A program made the position numbers and the translations under genes. From Streptosporangiaceae bacterium (GTDB lineage Bacteria > Actinomycetota > Actinomycetes > Streptosporangiales > Streptosporangiaceae): a stretch of DNA of 23,947 bases. Shown here piece by piece: positions 7,728-15,424 of the stretch; position 1 is the stretch's first letter; each line of letters opens with the position of its first letter. The stretch is taken from contig JASHOI010000144.1 of NCBI GenBank assembly GCA_030041195.1, forward strand, positions 1-23,947. The letters are read 5' to 3'. The notes below the pieces were generated by a model. The model saw nothing but the letters and a program-made list of their open reading frames with translations. It searched no databases and had not been told where the DNA came from.

Positions 7728-7749
7728 ATTTTCGTGCCACACTCGCCGC

Positions 7750-8238
7750 ATGGGACCCCGGCAAGAGATCCGCGTCCGCCGGTACCGTCCCGGCGACCGT
7801 GACCGGGCGGTGCTGTTAGCGCCGAGACTCACCGAGGGTGCCGCCTACTGGCGGGACCCGGCCGACACGCTGCGCGCGGTCGAGGCCGCGGTGCGCGGGG
7901 CGATCGACTCGTTCCGGACGCCTGGCCACGCCGTGTTCGTGGCCACGGCCGGCGACGACATCGTCGGGCTCGTGACGGTCAGCGAGCGGATCAGTTTCAC
8001 CGGAGAGCGCGAGGCCTACGTCGGCTGGCTGGCCGTGCAGGCCGGGATGGAACGGCGCGGCATCGGCAGCACGCTGATGAGCGTGGCCGAGAAGTGGGCG
8101 GCCGACCGCCGCCTGTCCTGCGTCACGCTGGAGACCGGCGCGGCCAACCACGCCGCGCGGAGCCTGTACCGGGCGCTCGGCTACGACGAAGAGGACATCC
8201 GGCTCACCAAGCATTCGCTGATACGGAAAGACCAGTGA
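7750..8238 (+). CDS. GNAT-family N-acetyltransferase
   Basis: This is a 162-residue single GNAT domain. The acetyl-CoA pyrophosphate-binding segment is ERRGIGSTLMSVAEKWA at about 101-117 (R/Q-x-x-G-x-G pattern), preceded by the strand YVGWLAVQ. The C-terminal signature ETGAANHAARSLYRALGY lies at about 128-145. Such enzymes acetylate amines of proteins, antibiotics or metabolites, and the substrate is unknown. The open frame extends upstream into the methyltransferase gene, but the GNAT homology begins at the ATG at 7750. No Shine-Dalgarno sequence is present. CACACT lies six bases before the ATG, and TAGATT at 7725-7730 is an alternative -10 overlapping the methyltransferase stop. Confidence 0.88.
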   Translation: MGPRQEIRVRRYRPGDRDRAVLLAPRLTEGAAYWRDPADTLRAVEAAVRGAIDSFRTPGHAVFVATAGDDIVGLVTVSERISFTGEREAYVGWLAVQAGMERRGIGSTLMSVAEKWAADRRLSCVTLETGAANHAARSLYRALGYDEEDIRLTKHSLIRKDQ

Positions 8239-8245
8239 CCCGCCG

Positions 8246-9334
8246 ATGCCGGACCTGAGCCACGCGTCGACCTCCGCACTGGTCGTCGCCTGCGTCGTCG
8301 CGGGCGTCCTCGCGTTCATCGTGGGCGTCGCGGCCACGGCGGTGATCAGGAGGTTCGCCCGGCGCCATCATGTGCGCGTGGATCGACGGCCGGTCTGGAG
8401 GGCACCGCTGACGCTGCTGATTGTCGTCCTGGCGGTTCGCGCGGTCCTGCTAGGGGCCGTTACGCAACGCCCCTGGGCCGGTCGCGTCTGCTATGTGCTC
8501 GGCCTGGCTGCGATCGCCATCGGCGGGTGGCTGCTCACGGTCGTGGTGCTCGCGATCGAGCGGGCACTGCTGGCGCGCCATCCCGACGCGGGGCTCGAGG
8601 ACCGCCGCTCTCGCCACGTCCGTACGAAGATCATCCTGGCGGCCCGGGCTACCCAGGCGCTGGTCGTCGCGGTCACCGTCGGCGCGATGTTGTGGACGGT
8701 CCCGGCCCTGCGCGACGTGGGCGCCGGCCTCCTCGCCTCGGCTGGGCTGGTGGGCGTGATCGTCGGGCTGGCCGCGCAGACCACGCTGGGAAATCTGTTC
8801 GCCGGCCTGCAGATCGCCTTCACCGACGCGATCCGGATCGACGACATCGTGGTCGTGCAGGGGCAGCGCGGCCGCATCGAGGAGATCACGCTCACCTACG
8901 TGGCGGTGCGCGCCTGGGACAACACAACGAGCATCCTGCCGTGCACGTACTTCACCACCACCCCGTTCCAGAACTGGACGCACAAGGCCGCCCGGATCAG
9001 CGGGGTCGTGGAGATCGGTGTCGACGCCCGCGCGCCGCTCGATCCGCTCCTTGACGGCGTGCGCGCGGAACTCGGCCGGATCCTTGCGGACTCGCCGCTG
9101 GCGGCCGGACAGGGCGGTGCCGTGCACGTCGAGGAAGCGGTTGGCCCGTCGGTGCGGCTGGCCGCCGTGGTGACCGCCGTGGATGGCGACGCGGTCGCGC
9201 CGCTGTGCCGGGAGGTGCGGGAACGGCTCGTCACGTTCCTGCAGCAGAACTACCCGGATGCGCTGCCGGGCCGGCCGGGACAACCAGCATCGCCGCGGGC
9301 GAACACCTCGCAGCCGCGACGGGGCCAGGGATAG
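8246..9334 (+). CDS. MscS-family mechanosensitive ion channel
   Basis: This 362-residue protein has four N-terminal membrane segments (about 10-34, 52-72, 82-108 and 130-155). The pore helix follows, then a soluble beta domain. The diagnostic segment is LLASAGLVGVIVGLAAQTTLGNLFAGLQIAFTDAIRIDD at about 160-199, which matches the Gly/Ala-packed TM3 of MscS. The beta domain continues with VQGQRGRIEEITLTYVAVRAWDN. MscS channels open under membrane tension and release solutes during osmotic downshock. The protein is longer at the N-terminus than Escherichia coli MscS, as is common. The start lies seven bases after the acetyltransferase stop, so the two are probably cotranscribed. The last 30 residues are Pro/Gln/Arg-rich and probably unstructured. 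Confidence 0.88.
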   Translation: MPDLSHASTSALVVACVVAGVLAFIVGVAATAVIRRFARRHHVRVDRRPVWRAPLTLLIVVLAVRAVLLGAVTQRPWAGRVCYVLGLAAIAIGGWLLTVVVLAIERALLARHPDAGLEDRRSRHVRTKIILAARATQALVVAVTVGAMLWTVPALRDVGAGLLASAGLVGVIVGLAAQTTLGNLFAGLQIAFTDAIRIDDIVVVQGQRGRIEEITLTYVAVRAWDNTTSILPCTYFTTTPFQNWTHKAARISGVVEIGVDARAPLDPLLDGVRAELGRILADSPLAAGQGGAVHVEEAVGPSVRLAAVVTAVDGDAVAPLCREVRERLVTFLQQNYPDALPGRPGQPASPRANTSQPRRGQG

Positions 9335-9365
9335 CGGAGCCGGAGCGGCTGGCGGACCCGGTGCC

Positions 9366-9388
9366 GCCTCACCCGTGTGGGGTGAGGC
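9366..9388. terminator. Hairpin after the MscS gene
   Basis: GCCTCACCC and GGGTGAGGC form a perfect nine-base-pair stem with a five-base loop, 31 bases after the channel stop. No T-run follows, as is common in actinobacteria. It separates the channel unit from the alkylsulfatase unit. Confidence 0.6.
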
Positions 9389-9505
9389 AGCCGGGCCGGT
9401 CCCGGCCGATGCTTGCTGCATACGCGAGATAGCGCCGGGTTTGCCTGCCTTGCGAGCTGGACGGCCGCCGCCCGGCGCTCCGGATGCTGTGCAGCGAGGG
9501 GCGCG

Positions 9506-11317
9506 ATGAGCGATCTGCCGTTTGCGGACCAGACAGACTTCGAGAACGCAGAGCGGGGATTCGTTGATGCGCTCGACCCGTGCGTGGTCAACGCCGCCGA
9601 CGGCCGGGTGGTGTGGGACCTGGAGGCGTACCGGTACCTGGATGGCGACTGCCCGCCCACCGTGCACCCAAGCCTGTGGCGGCAGGCGCAGCTCTGCGCG
9701 AAGCACGGCCTGTTCGAGGTGACTTCCGGGATCTACCAGGTCCGAGGCCTCGACCTGTCGAACATGACGATCGTCGAGGGCGACACGGGCGTGATCGTGA
9801 TCGACCCGCTGATCTCCGCCGAGACCGCCGCGGCCGCCCTCGCCCTGTACCGGAAGAACCGCGGCGACCGCCCGGTGACCGGCGTGATCTACACCCACTC
9901 ACACGTGGATCATTTCGGTGGCGTGAAAGGCGTGCTGCCCGGCGGAGCCGGGGACGCCCCGATCCTGGCCCCGGAAGGCTTCCTGGAACACGCGGTATCG
10001 GAGAACGTCTACGCGGGCGGGGCGATGACCCGCCGGGCGCTCTACATGTACGGCGACCTGCTGGACCGCAGCCCCACCGGACAGGTCAGCACCGGCCTGG
10101 GGATCGCGACCTCGGAGGGCACGGTGGGCCTGATCGCCCCGACCGTGGACATCACCCGCACCGGGCAGGAGGAGACCATCGACGGGGTGCGGATCGTGTT
10201 CCAGATCACGCCCGGCACCGAGGCGCCGGCCGAGATGAACTTCCACTTCCCGGGCCGCCGCGCGCTGTGCATGGCCGAGAACGCCACCCACAACCTGCAC
10301 AACCTGCTGACCCTGCGCGGCGCCCTGGTCCGCGACCCTCGGGTCTGGTCCCGCTACCTGGACCAGGCCATCGAGCTGTTCGGCGCCGACTCCGACGTGG
10401 CGTTCGCGTCGCACCACTGGCCGACCTGGGGCACCGAGAACCTCGTCCGGTACCTGTCCCAGCAGCGCGACCTGTACGCCTACCTGCACGACCAGACGCT
10501 GCGGTTGCTGAACAACGGGGCCACCGGAACGGAGATCGCCGAGGAGATCCGGCTGCCGCCGGAGCTGGAGTCCGCGTGGCACGCACGCGGCTACTACGGG
10601 TCGGTCAGCCACAACGTCAAGGCCATCTACCAGCGGTACCTGGGCTGGTTCGACGGGCACCCGAGCTCGCTGTGGGCGCACCCGCCGCAGGCAGCGGCCA
10701 CCCGCTACGTCGACGTCATCGGCGGCCAGCAGGCCGTGCGGGACAAGGCGCTGTGCTACGCGGACGCAGGCGACCTGCGCTTCGCGGCCGAGCTGCTCAA
10801 GCACGCGGTGTTCGCCGACCCGGGCGACACGGACGCACGGGAGGCGCTGGCCGGGATCTATGAGAGGCTCGGCTACGGATCGGAGAACGCGACCTGGCGC
10901 GGCTTCTACCTCACCGGCGCGCTGGAGCTCCGCGACGGTCCCAAGCCGTCCCCGCTCGGTGACCTTGGTGCGGACATGGGCGGTGCGCTCACCATCGAGC
11001 AGCTCCTCGAGACACTGGCGATCCGGGTCAATGGGCCGCGCGCCGCCGCCGATTCGCTGGTGATCGAGTGGCGGTTCACCGACACCGGCACCGAGGTCCG
11101 GCTCACCCTGTCCAACGGCGCGCTGATCCCGACCGTGAACCCGAAGACCCGGGTCAAGGCCGACCTGACGCTGAGCCTCACCAAGCCGCAACTGCTCGGC
11201 CTGCTGGCCGGACGCGGCCTGGACGGGATCGGGCACACCGGCGATCCCGCGGTGCTGAGCAGGCTGCTGGCCCTGCTCGATACCCCCGACCCCGCCTTCC
11301 CGATCGTCACACCGTGA
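9506..11317 (+). CDS. Alkyl/aryl-sulfatase of the SdsA1 type (metallo-beta-lactamase fold)
   Basis: This 603-residue protein probably hydrolyses alkyl sulfates to an alcohol and inorganic sulfate. The metallo-beta-lactamase domain carries the di-zinc motif THSHVDHFGG at about 130-139 (H131, H133, D135, H136). Further expected elements are NFHFPGRRALCMAENATHNLHNLLTLRGA and ASHHWPTWG. The middle part matches the alkylsulfatase dimerisation domain, and the last 120 residues match the SCP2-like lipid-binding domain. The length is usual for the family, although no clear signal peptide is present, so a cytoplasmic location is likely unless another route is used. The ATG at 9506 has GAGGGG a few bases upstream. 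A SulP transporter follows 34 bases later, which fits a sulfur-scavenging role. Confidence 0.9.
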   Translation: MSDLPFADQTDFENAERGFVDALDPCVVNAADGRVVWDLEAYRYLDGDCPPTVHPSLWRQAQLCAKHGLFEVTSGIYQVRGLDLSNMTIVEGDTGVIVIDPLISAETAAAALALYRKNRGDRPVTGVIYTHSHVDHFGGVKGVLPGGAGDAPILAPEGFLEHAVSENVYAGGAMTRRALYMYGDLLDRSPTGQVSTGLGIATSEGTVGLIAPTVDITRTGQEETIDGVRIVFQITPGTEAPAEMNFHFPGRRALCMAENATHNLHNLLTLRGALVRDPRVWSRYLDQAIELFGADSDVAFASHHWPTWGTENLVRYLSQQRDLYAYLHDQTLRLLNNGATGTEIAEEIRLPPELESAWHARGYYGSVSHNVKAIYQRYLGWFDGHPSSLWAHPPQAAATRYVDVIGGQQAVRDKALCYADAGDLRFAAELLKHAVFADPGDTDAREALAGIYERLGYGSENATWRGFYLTGALELRDGPKPSPLGDLGADMGGALTIEQLLETLAIRVNGPRAAADSLVIEWRFTDTGTEVRLTLSNGALIPTVNPKTRVKADLTLSLTKPQLLGLLAGRGLDGIGHTGDPAVLSRLLALLDTPDPAFPIVTP

Positions 11318-11351
11318 CCGCCGGGGCAAGCGCCGGCTAAGGGGAACGGCG

Positions 11352-13076
11352 ATGCTGTGGTCGCGCCTTCCGGTCTTCACCTCGCTGCACGGCTACCGGC
11401 CCGGATGGGCACGCGGCGACCTTGTCGCGGGCCTGACCGTGTGGGCGGTGCTGGTGCCCGAGGCGCTGGCGTACGCGTCCATCGCCGGAGTGTCGCCGGT
11501 CGTCGGCCTCTACGCGGCACCGGGCGCGCTGATCTTCTACGCCGCGTTCGGCAGTTCACGGCACCTGGTCGTCGGCCCGATGGCGGCCACGGCCGCCCTG
11601 TCCGCCGCGGCTGTGGGGGAGGTGGCGGCCGGCCACTCCGGGCAGTTCGCGGTCCTGACCGTGACGCTGGCGCTCACCACCGGACTGGTCGCGCTGATCG
11701 CGGGGCTGCTGCGGCTGGGGTTCGTCGCGAACTTCATTTCCGAGCCGGTGCTGAAGGGGTTCATCGTCGGCCTGGCGCTGACCATCATCGTGGGCCAGGT
11801 GCCCAAGCTGCTCGGCGTGGGAAAGGGATCGGGGGACTTCTTCGATCAGCTGTGGTACCTGCTGGCGCACCTCGGCGACGCGAAATGGCTGACGGTCGTC
11901 GTCGGCCTCGCTTCGCTGGCCGTGGTGCTGGTGCTGCGCCGGTTCGTGCCGCTCGTGCCCGCCCCGCTGGCGGCGGTGCTCCTCGGGATCATCGCGGTGC
12001 ACACGTTCGGGTTAGACGCCCACGGGCTGGATATCGTCGGCCACATCACCGGCGGGCTGCCGTCGTTCGGCCTGCCGCACGTGCCAGCGGCGGACTACCT
12101 CAAGCTCACCGGATCGGCCGCAGGCGTGATGCTCGTCGGCTTCGCCGAAGGCCTGGGCGCGGCCAAGACCTACGCGGCCCGCGACGGTTACCAGATCTCG
12201 CCGAACCGCGAGCTGATCGGCCTCGCCGCGGCGAACCTGGCGTCCGGGCTGTCCAGCGGCATGGTGGTCAACGGGTCGCTGTCGAAGACCGCGGTGAATG
12301 GCTCGGCCGGGGCCAGGACGCAGGCGTCCGGCCTGATCGTCGCCGTGCTGACGGTGCTGACGCTGCTGTTCCTCACCGGCCTGTTCGAGGACCTGCCCGA
12401 GGCGACGCTGGCCGCGGTGGTGATCGCGGCGCTGATCGAGCTGGTGGACTTCGCCGCGCTGCGGACGCTGTACCGGTCGTCCAGCGCGCGTCTCGGGAAG
12501 ATCTACGGCATCGCCGCCCGGGCGGATTTCATCGCCGCGGTCGCCGCGATGCTCGGGGTGCTGGTCTTCGACACCCTGCCCGGGCTGGTCATCGGGGTGG
12601 CGGACTCGCTCCTGCTGCTGCTGTACCGGGTGTCCCGGCCGCATGTCGCGGTGCTCGGGGAGATCCCCGGCAGCGGCGGCCAGTGGGCCGACGTGGATCA
12701 CCACCCTGGCGACCGGACCGCTCACGGGGTGGCCGTGCTGCGGGTCGAGTCGGGGCTGTTTTTCGCCAACGCCGACTACGTGCGCGACGCGATCGAGCGC
12801 GCCGCCGCAGCCGACGGCATCTCGGCGGTGGTGCTGGACTGCGAGACCATGCCGTCCGTCGACGTGACCGCGGCCCGGATGCTCAGCCAGCTGGCCGGCG
12901 ACCTGCGGACCCGGGGGGTGCGGCTGGTGCTGGCCGGTGAGATCGGCCAGGTCCGCGACATGCTCGCCGCGGCCAGCGGCCACGACGGCACGCCGGAGCA
13001 CCGCCGGACGGTGCCCGAAGCCGTCCGGGCGGCCCAGGCCGGACCGCCCACGCCGGTCGCCGGCGAGTCTCCGTGA
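11352..13076 (+). CDS. SulP-family anion transporter with STAS domain
   Basis: This 574-residue protein belongs to the SLC26/SulP family, whose members carry sulfate, bicarbonate or other anions across the membrane. The conserved start LVAGLTVWAVLVPEALAYASIAGVSPVVGLYAA and then SSRHLVVGPMAATAALSAA are clear, and about 12-14 membrane segments run to about residue 430. A cytoplasmic STAS domain follows at about 455-560 (VLRVESGLFFANADYVRDAI, VVLDCETMPSVDVTAARML), with the usual D-[ST]-type region present as SVDVTAA. The family alone does not fix the substrate. Position directly after an alkylsulfatase suggests sulfate, or possibly export of the sulfate it releases. The next gene begins nine bases after the stop. 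Confidence 0.9.
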   Translation: MLWSRLPVFTSLHGYRPGWARGDLVAGLTVWAVLVPEALAYASIAGVSPVVGLYAAPGALIFYAAFGSSRHLVVGPMAATAALSAAAVGEVAAGHSGQFAVLTVTLALTTGLVALIAGLLRLGFVANFISEPVLKGFIVGLALTIIVGQVPKLLGVGKGSGDFFDQLWYLLAHLGDAKWLTVVVGLASLAVVLVLRRFVPLVPAPLAAVLLGIIAVHTFGLDAHGLDIVGHITGGLPSFGLPHVPAADYLKLTGSAAGVMLVGFAEGLGAAKTYAARDGYQISPNRELIGLAAANLASGLSSGMVVNGSLSKTAVNGSAGARTQASGLIVAVLTVLTLLFLTGLFEDLPEATLAAVVIAALIELVDFAALRTLYRSSSARLGKIYGIAARADFIAAVAAMLGVLVFDTLPGLVIGVADSLLLLLYRVSRPHVAVLGEIPGSGGQWADVDHHPGDRTAHGVAVLRVESGLFFANADYVRDAIERAAAADGISAVVLDCETMPSVDVTAARMLSQLAGDLRTRGVRLVLAGEIGQVRDMLAAASGHDGTPEHRRTVPEAVRAAQAGPPTPVAGESP

Positions 13077-13085
13077 GGAGGAGTG

Positions 13086-13763
13086 ATGGGTAAGGCGATC
13101 GGCGGATCGCTTCCGCTGGCGGTCGGGATCGCGCTCAGCCCGATCCCGATCATCGCGGTGGTGCTGATGCTCACCAGCCGCAAGGCCAGGGTCAACGGCC
13201 CGGTCTTCGTCCTTGGCTGGCTGATCGGCCTGGGGATCGTCGGCGCGATTGTGCTGTCGATCGCGGGGCCGGCCCAGGCCAGCACGTCCGGCTCCCCGGC
13301 CGCCTGGCTGAGCTGGGTCAAGATCGTGCTCGGCGTCCTGCTGTTGCTGGTCGCGGTGCGGCAGTTCCGCGGCCGGCCCCGCGGCGACGAACAGCCGCAG
13401 ATGCCCAAGTGGATGGCGAGGATCGACGAGACCACCCCGCTCGCCGCGCTCGGTCTTGCCGCGGTGCTGTCCGGCGCCAACCCCAAGAACCTGCTGCTGG
13501 CCGTGGGCGGCGGCGCCGCGATCGCGCAGACCGGTATCTCCGGCGGGCAGCAGGCGATCGCCTATCTGGTCTTCGCTCTCATCGGCACGCTCGGCGTTGG
13601 CATCCCCGTGCTGATCTACTTCGCGCTGGGCAAACGCTCGCAGCGGCTGCTCGGCGAGGTGAAGGACTGGATGAGCCGGCACAACGCCGTCATCATGACC
13701 GTGCTGTGCCTGATCATCGCGGCCAAGCTGATCGGAGACGCGATCAGCTCGCTGGCGGGCTAG
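13086..13763 (+). CDS. GAP/Sap-family membrane protein
   Basis: This 225-residue protein has about six membrane helices. The N-terminal motif GGSLPLAVGIALSPIPIIAVVLMLTS, the NGPVFVLGWLIGLG segment and the SGANPKNLLLAVGGGAAIA repeat-like half match the family named for GPL- and sulfolipid-addressing proteins of mycobacteria (GAP, Sap). Those relatives help move glycopeptidolipids or sulfolipid-1 to the surface. The fold resembles LysE-type exporters, so small-molecule export is another possibility. ATG at 13086 is preferred over GTG at 13083, because the GGAGG ending at 13080 is then better spaced. Coupling to a sulfatase and a SulP transporter makes a sulfur-linked role attractive, but this is inference. 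Confidence 0.75.
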   Translation: MGKAIGGSLPLAVGIALSPIPIIAVVLMLTSRKARVNGPVFVLGWLIGLGIVGAIVLSIAGPAQASTSGSPAAWLSWVKIVLGVLLLLVAVRQFRGRPRGDEQPQMPKWMARIDETTPLAALGLAAVLSGANPKNLLLAVGGGAAIAQTGISGGQQAIAYLVFALIGTLGVGIPVLIYFALGKRSQRLLGEVKDWMSRHNAVIMTVLCLIIAAKLIGDAISSLAG

Positions 13764-13835
13764 CGCCCGGCGCCGACCTTCGGCTCATCCATGCCGGGTG
13801 ATTTTTGGCCGCCGGACGTCAGGCAGCCTGATGCC

Positions 13836-14720
13836 ATGGCCCTAGATCAGCTACCGAGCTGGCGTGAGACGGCTGCCAGGCAGGCGATCGTGGAGTTCGT
13901 CGCGGCCGTGACCGACGCCGACTCGGCCGACTTCGCTCCGGAGCCGGAGCGGATCGCGGTGTTCGACAACGACGGCACGCTGTGGACCGAACAGCCCGTG
14001 TACGCCCAGCTGGCTTTCGCACTGGACCGGGCGGCCGAGCTGGGTCATCCGACGACTCTGGATCAGCTTCGTTCCGCGGGCGTGCCGGCCGTGCTCGACC
14101 TGGTCAAGCTCACCCATGCCGGTGTTACCACCGATGAGTTCGACACCGTGTGCCGGCGCTGGCTCGCCTCGGCCCGGCACCCGCGCTTCGCCCGTCCCTA
14201 CCCGGCGGTCGTCTACCAGCCGATGCTCGAGCTGCTCGCCGTGCTGGCCCGCAACGGCTTCAGCTGCTGGATCTTCTCCGGCGGCGGCACCGATTTCATG
14301 CGGTCCTGGGCGGCCGACGTCTACGGCCTGCCGCCACACCGGGTCATCGGCAGCGTGGGCGCCACCGAATTCAGGATTGGCCAGCGCGGCCCCGAGCTCG
14401 TCAAGAGCGCTGCCGTTCAGGTCATCAACGACGGGCCGCAAAAGCCCGGGTCCATCCATACCCACGTCGGCCAGCGACCGATGCTGGCCGCCGGGAACAC
14501 CGACGGTGACCTGGCGATGCTCGAGTGGACCGCGGCCGGCCCGCGCCGGACCCTGCAGCTGGTCGTGCGTCATACCGACGGTGAGCGCGAATACGCCTAT
14601 GACGTCGATCCCATCCTGGGAAGCGGCAACGAGCAGATCCTGGCCGCCGCCGCCGAGCACAAGTGGACCGTGATCGACATGGCCGCGGACTGGTCGGCCG
14701 TCCATCCGCCGTTTCCCTAG
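13836..14720 (+). CDS. HAD-superfamily hydrolase (phosphoserine phosphatase-like)
   Basis: This 294-residue protein has all four HAD motifs: I, AVFDNDGTLW (D44 nucleophile, D46 acid/base); II, WIFSGGG (S148); III, K203 in NDGPQKPG; and IV, GNTDGD at about 220-225. A helical cap lies between motifs I and II, as in phosphoserine phosphatase-like members. It probably removes phosphate from a small molecule, but the substrate is not evident. ATG at 13836 is the chosen start. The frame opens 45 bases earlier, but no ribosome-binding site supports that, while CAGCCT ends six bases before 13836, in the position of a -10 for a leaderless message. It converges on the TetR gene, 35 bases away. Confidence 0.85.
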   Translation: MALDQLPSWRETAARQAIVEFVAAVTDADSADFAPEPERIAVFDNDGTLWTEQPVYAQLAFALDRAAELGHPTTLDQLRSAGVPAVLDLVKLTHAGVTTDEFDTVCRRWLASARHPRFARPYPAVVYQPMLELLAVLARNGFSCWIFSGGGTDFMRSWAADVYGLPPHRVIGSVGATEFRIGQRGPELVKSAAVQVINDGPQKPGSIHTHVGQRPMLAAGNTDGDLAMLEWTAAGPRRTLQLVVRHTDGEREYAYDVDPILGSGNEQILAAAAEHKWTVIDMAADWSAVHPPFP

Positions 14721-14725
14721 CACGC

Positions 14726-14748
14726 CTCGGCGTCGGCCCGCCGCCGAG
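14726..14748. terminator. Candidate bidirectional hairpin between convergent genes
   Basis: CTCGGCG and CGCCGAG can form a seven-base-pair stem with a nine-base loop in the 35-base gap between the convergent HAD and TetR stops. There is no T-run. Its position favours a shared terminator. Confidence 0.4.
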
Positions 14749-14755
14749 AACCCTG

Positions 14756-15355
14756 TCATAGCCTTGGCCGTCGCACGCCACGGGCGATGGCCGTGGTCAC
14801 GACCCTGCGTACCGCTTCGGCCTCCGGCGGGGTGTTGTCCCGGCTGGCCCACAGCAGGTGGACGGTGCCGATCAGCATCGGCGCGAGCATGTCGACGTCG
14901 GCATTGGACTCGAGACGGCCGAGCTCGCGCTCGGCGGCCAGGTAGGAGGTGACCATTTCGATCGCCTCGGTCAGCACCGGCACGCCGGCCGGCCAGGCCT
15001 CGCGCAGCCGGGCCCGCAGGCTGTCCCGCGAGCTGACCAGCGGGACCATCGCCACCGCGGCCGAGCCGAACAGGGCGGTGAGCGCGCCGGTGAGGTTGTC
15101 GATGACGGTGCCGGTCCCGGCGGCGTCGCGCAAGGCGGCGGCCTGGCTGTCCATCCGCCCGATACGGTCCAGCACGAACTCGGCGAGGAACGCGTCGAAG
15201 TCGGCGAAGTGCCGGTGCAGGACGCCCTTGGCCACGCCCGCCTCCGCGGTGACCGACCGGCTGGTCAGCGCGCCCGGCCCGTCCCGGAGCAGGACCCGCT
15301 CGGCCGCGCCGAACAGCTGCTCGCGGGCGTCGCGGAGGGCCACCCCTGTCGGCAC
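14756..15355 (-). CDS. TetR/AcrR-family transcriptional regulator
   Basis: This 199-residue repressor-type protein has an N-terminal TetR DNA-binding domain at about residues 8-55. The helix-turn-helix reads LTSRSVTAEAGVAKGVLHRHFADFDAFLAEFV, matching the family's G-V-x-x-x-x-x-Y/H-x-H-F pattern. The rest is the helical ligand-binding and dimerisation domain. The frame opens at a TTG at 15388, but GTG at 15355 is preferred because AAGAAGGG precedes it at good spacing and the extra 11 residues are not conserved-looking. The gene is divergent from a SAM methyltransferase, and a 28-base palindrome lies between them. It therefore very likely represses both itself and the methyltransferase. The inducer is unknown. 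Confidence 0.85.
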   Translation of the reverse strand: MPTGVALRDAREQLFGAAERVLLRDGPGALTSRSVTAEAGVAKGVLHRHFADFDAFLAEFVLDRIGRMDSQAAALRDAAGTGTVIDNLTGALTALFGSAAVAMVPLVSSRDSLRARLREAWPAGVPVLTEAIEMVTSYLAAERELGRLESNADVDMLAPMLIGTVHLLWASRDNTPPEAEAVRRVVTTAIARGVRRPRL

Positions 15356-15389
15356 CGTCGTCCCTTCTTTCGCTGTACGCGAAACCAAG

Positions 15390-15422
15390 CCTTAAGTGGG
15401 CGCATGCCCACTTAAGGTGGGC
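15390..15422. promoter_or_regulatory. TetR operator with three half-sites
   Basis: CCTTAAGTGGGC (15390-15401) and GCCCACTTAAGG (15406-15417) are exact inverted repeats around GCAT. A third half-site, CTTAAGGTGGGC (15411-15422), overlaps the second and repeats the first as a near-direct copy with one extra G. The site lies between the divergent tetR and methyltransferase genes and covers the methyltransferase -10 element. Confidence 0.8.
15413..15418 (+). promoter_or_regulatory. Candidate leaderless -10 element (TAAGGT) inside the operator
   Basis: TAAGGT fits TANNNT and ends six bases before the ATG at 15425. It overlaps the second and third operator half-sites, so regulator binding would block RNA polymerase directly. 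Confidence 0.55.
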
Positions 15423-15424
15423 GC

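Noticed and set aside
8450..9898. Long open frame on the minus strand opposite the MscS and alkylsulfatase genes
   Set aside because: It is antisense to two clear genes and its translation is Arg/His/Pro-rich with no family features, as expected from GC-rich shadow frames.
9899..11380. 493-codon open frame on the minus strand
   Set aside because: It is entirely antisense to the alkylsulfatase gene and has no recognisable motif.
12012..13682. 556-codon open frame on the minus strand
   Set aside because: It lies opposite the SulP and GAP-family genes, and its low-complexity Gln/Arg/Asp composition marks it as a codon-bias artefact.
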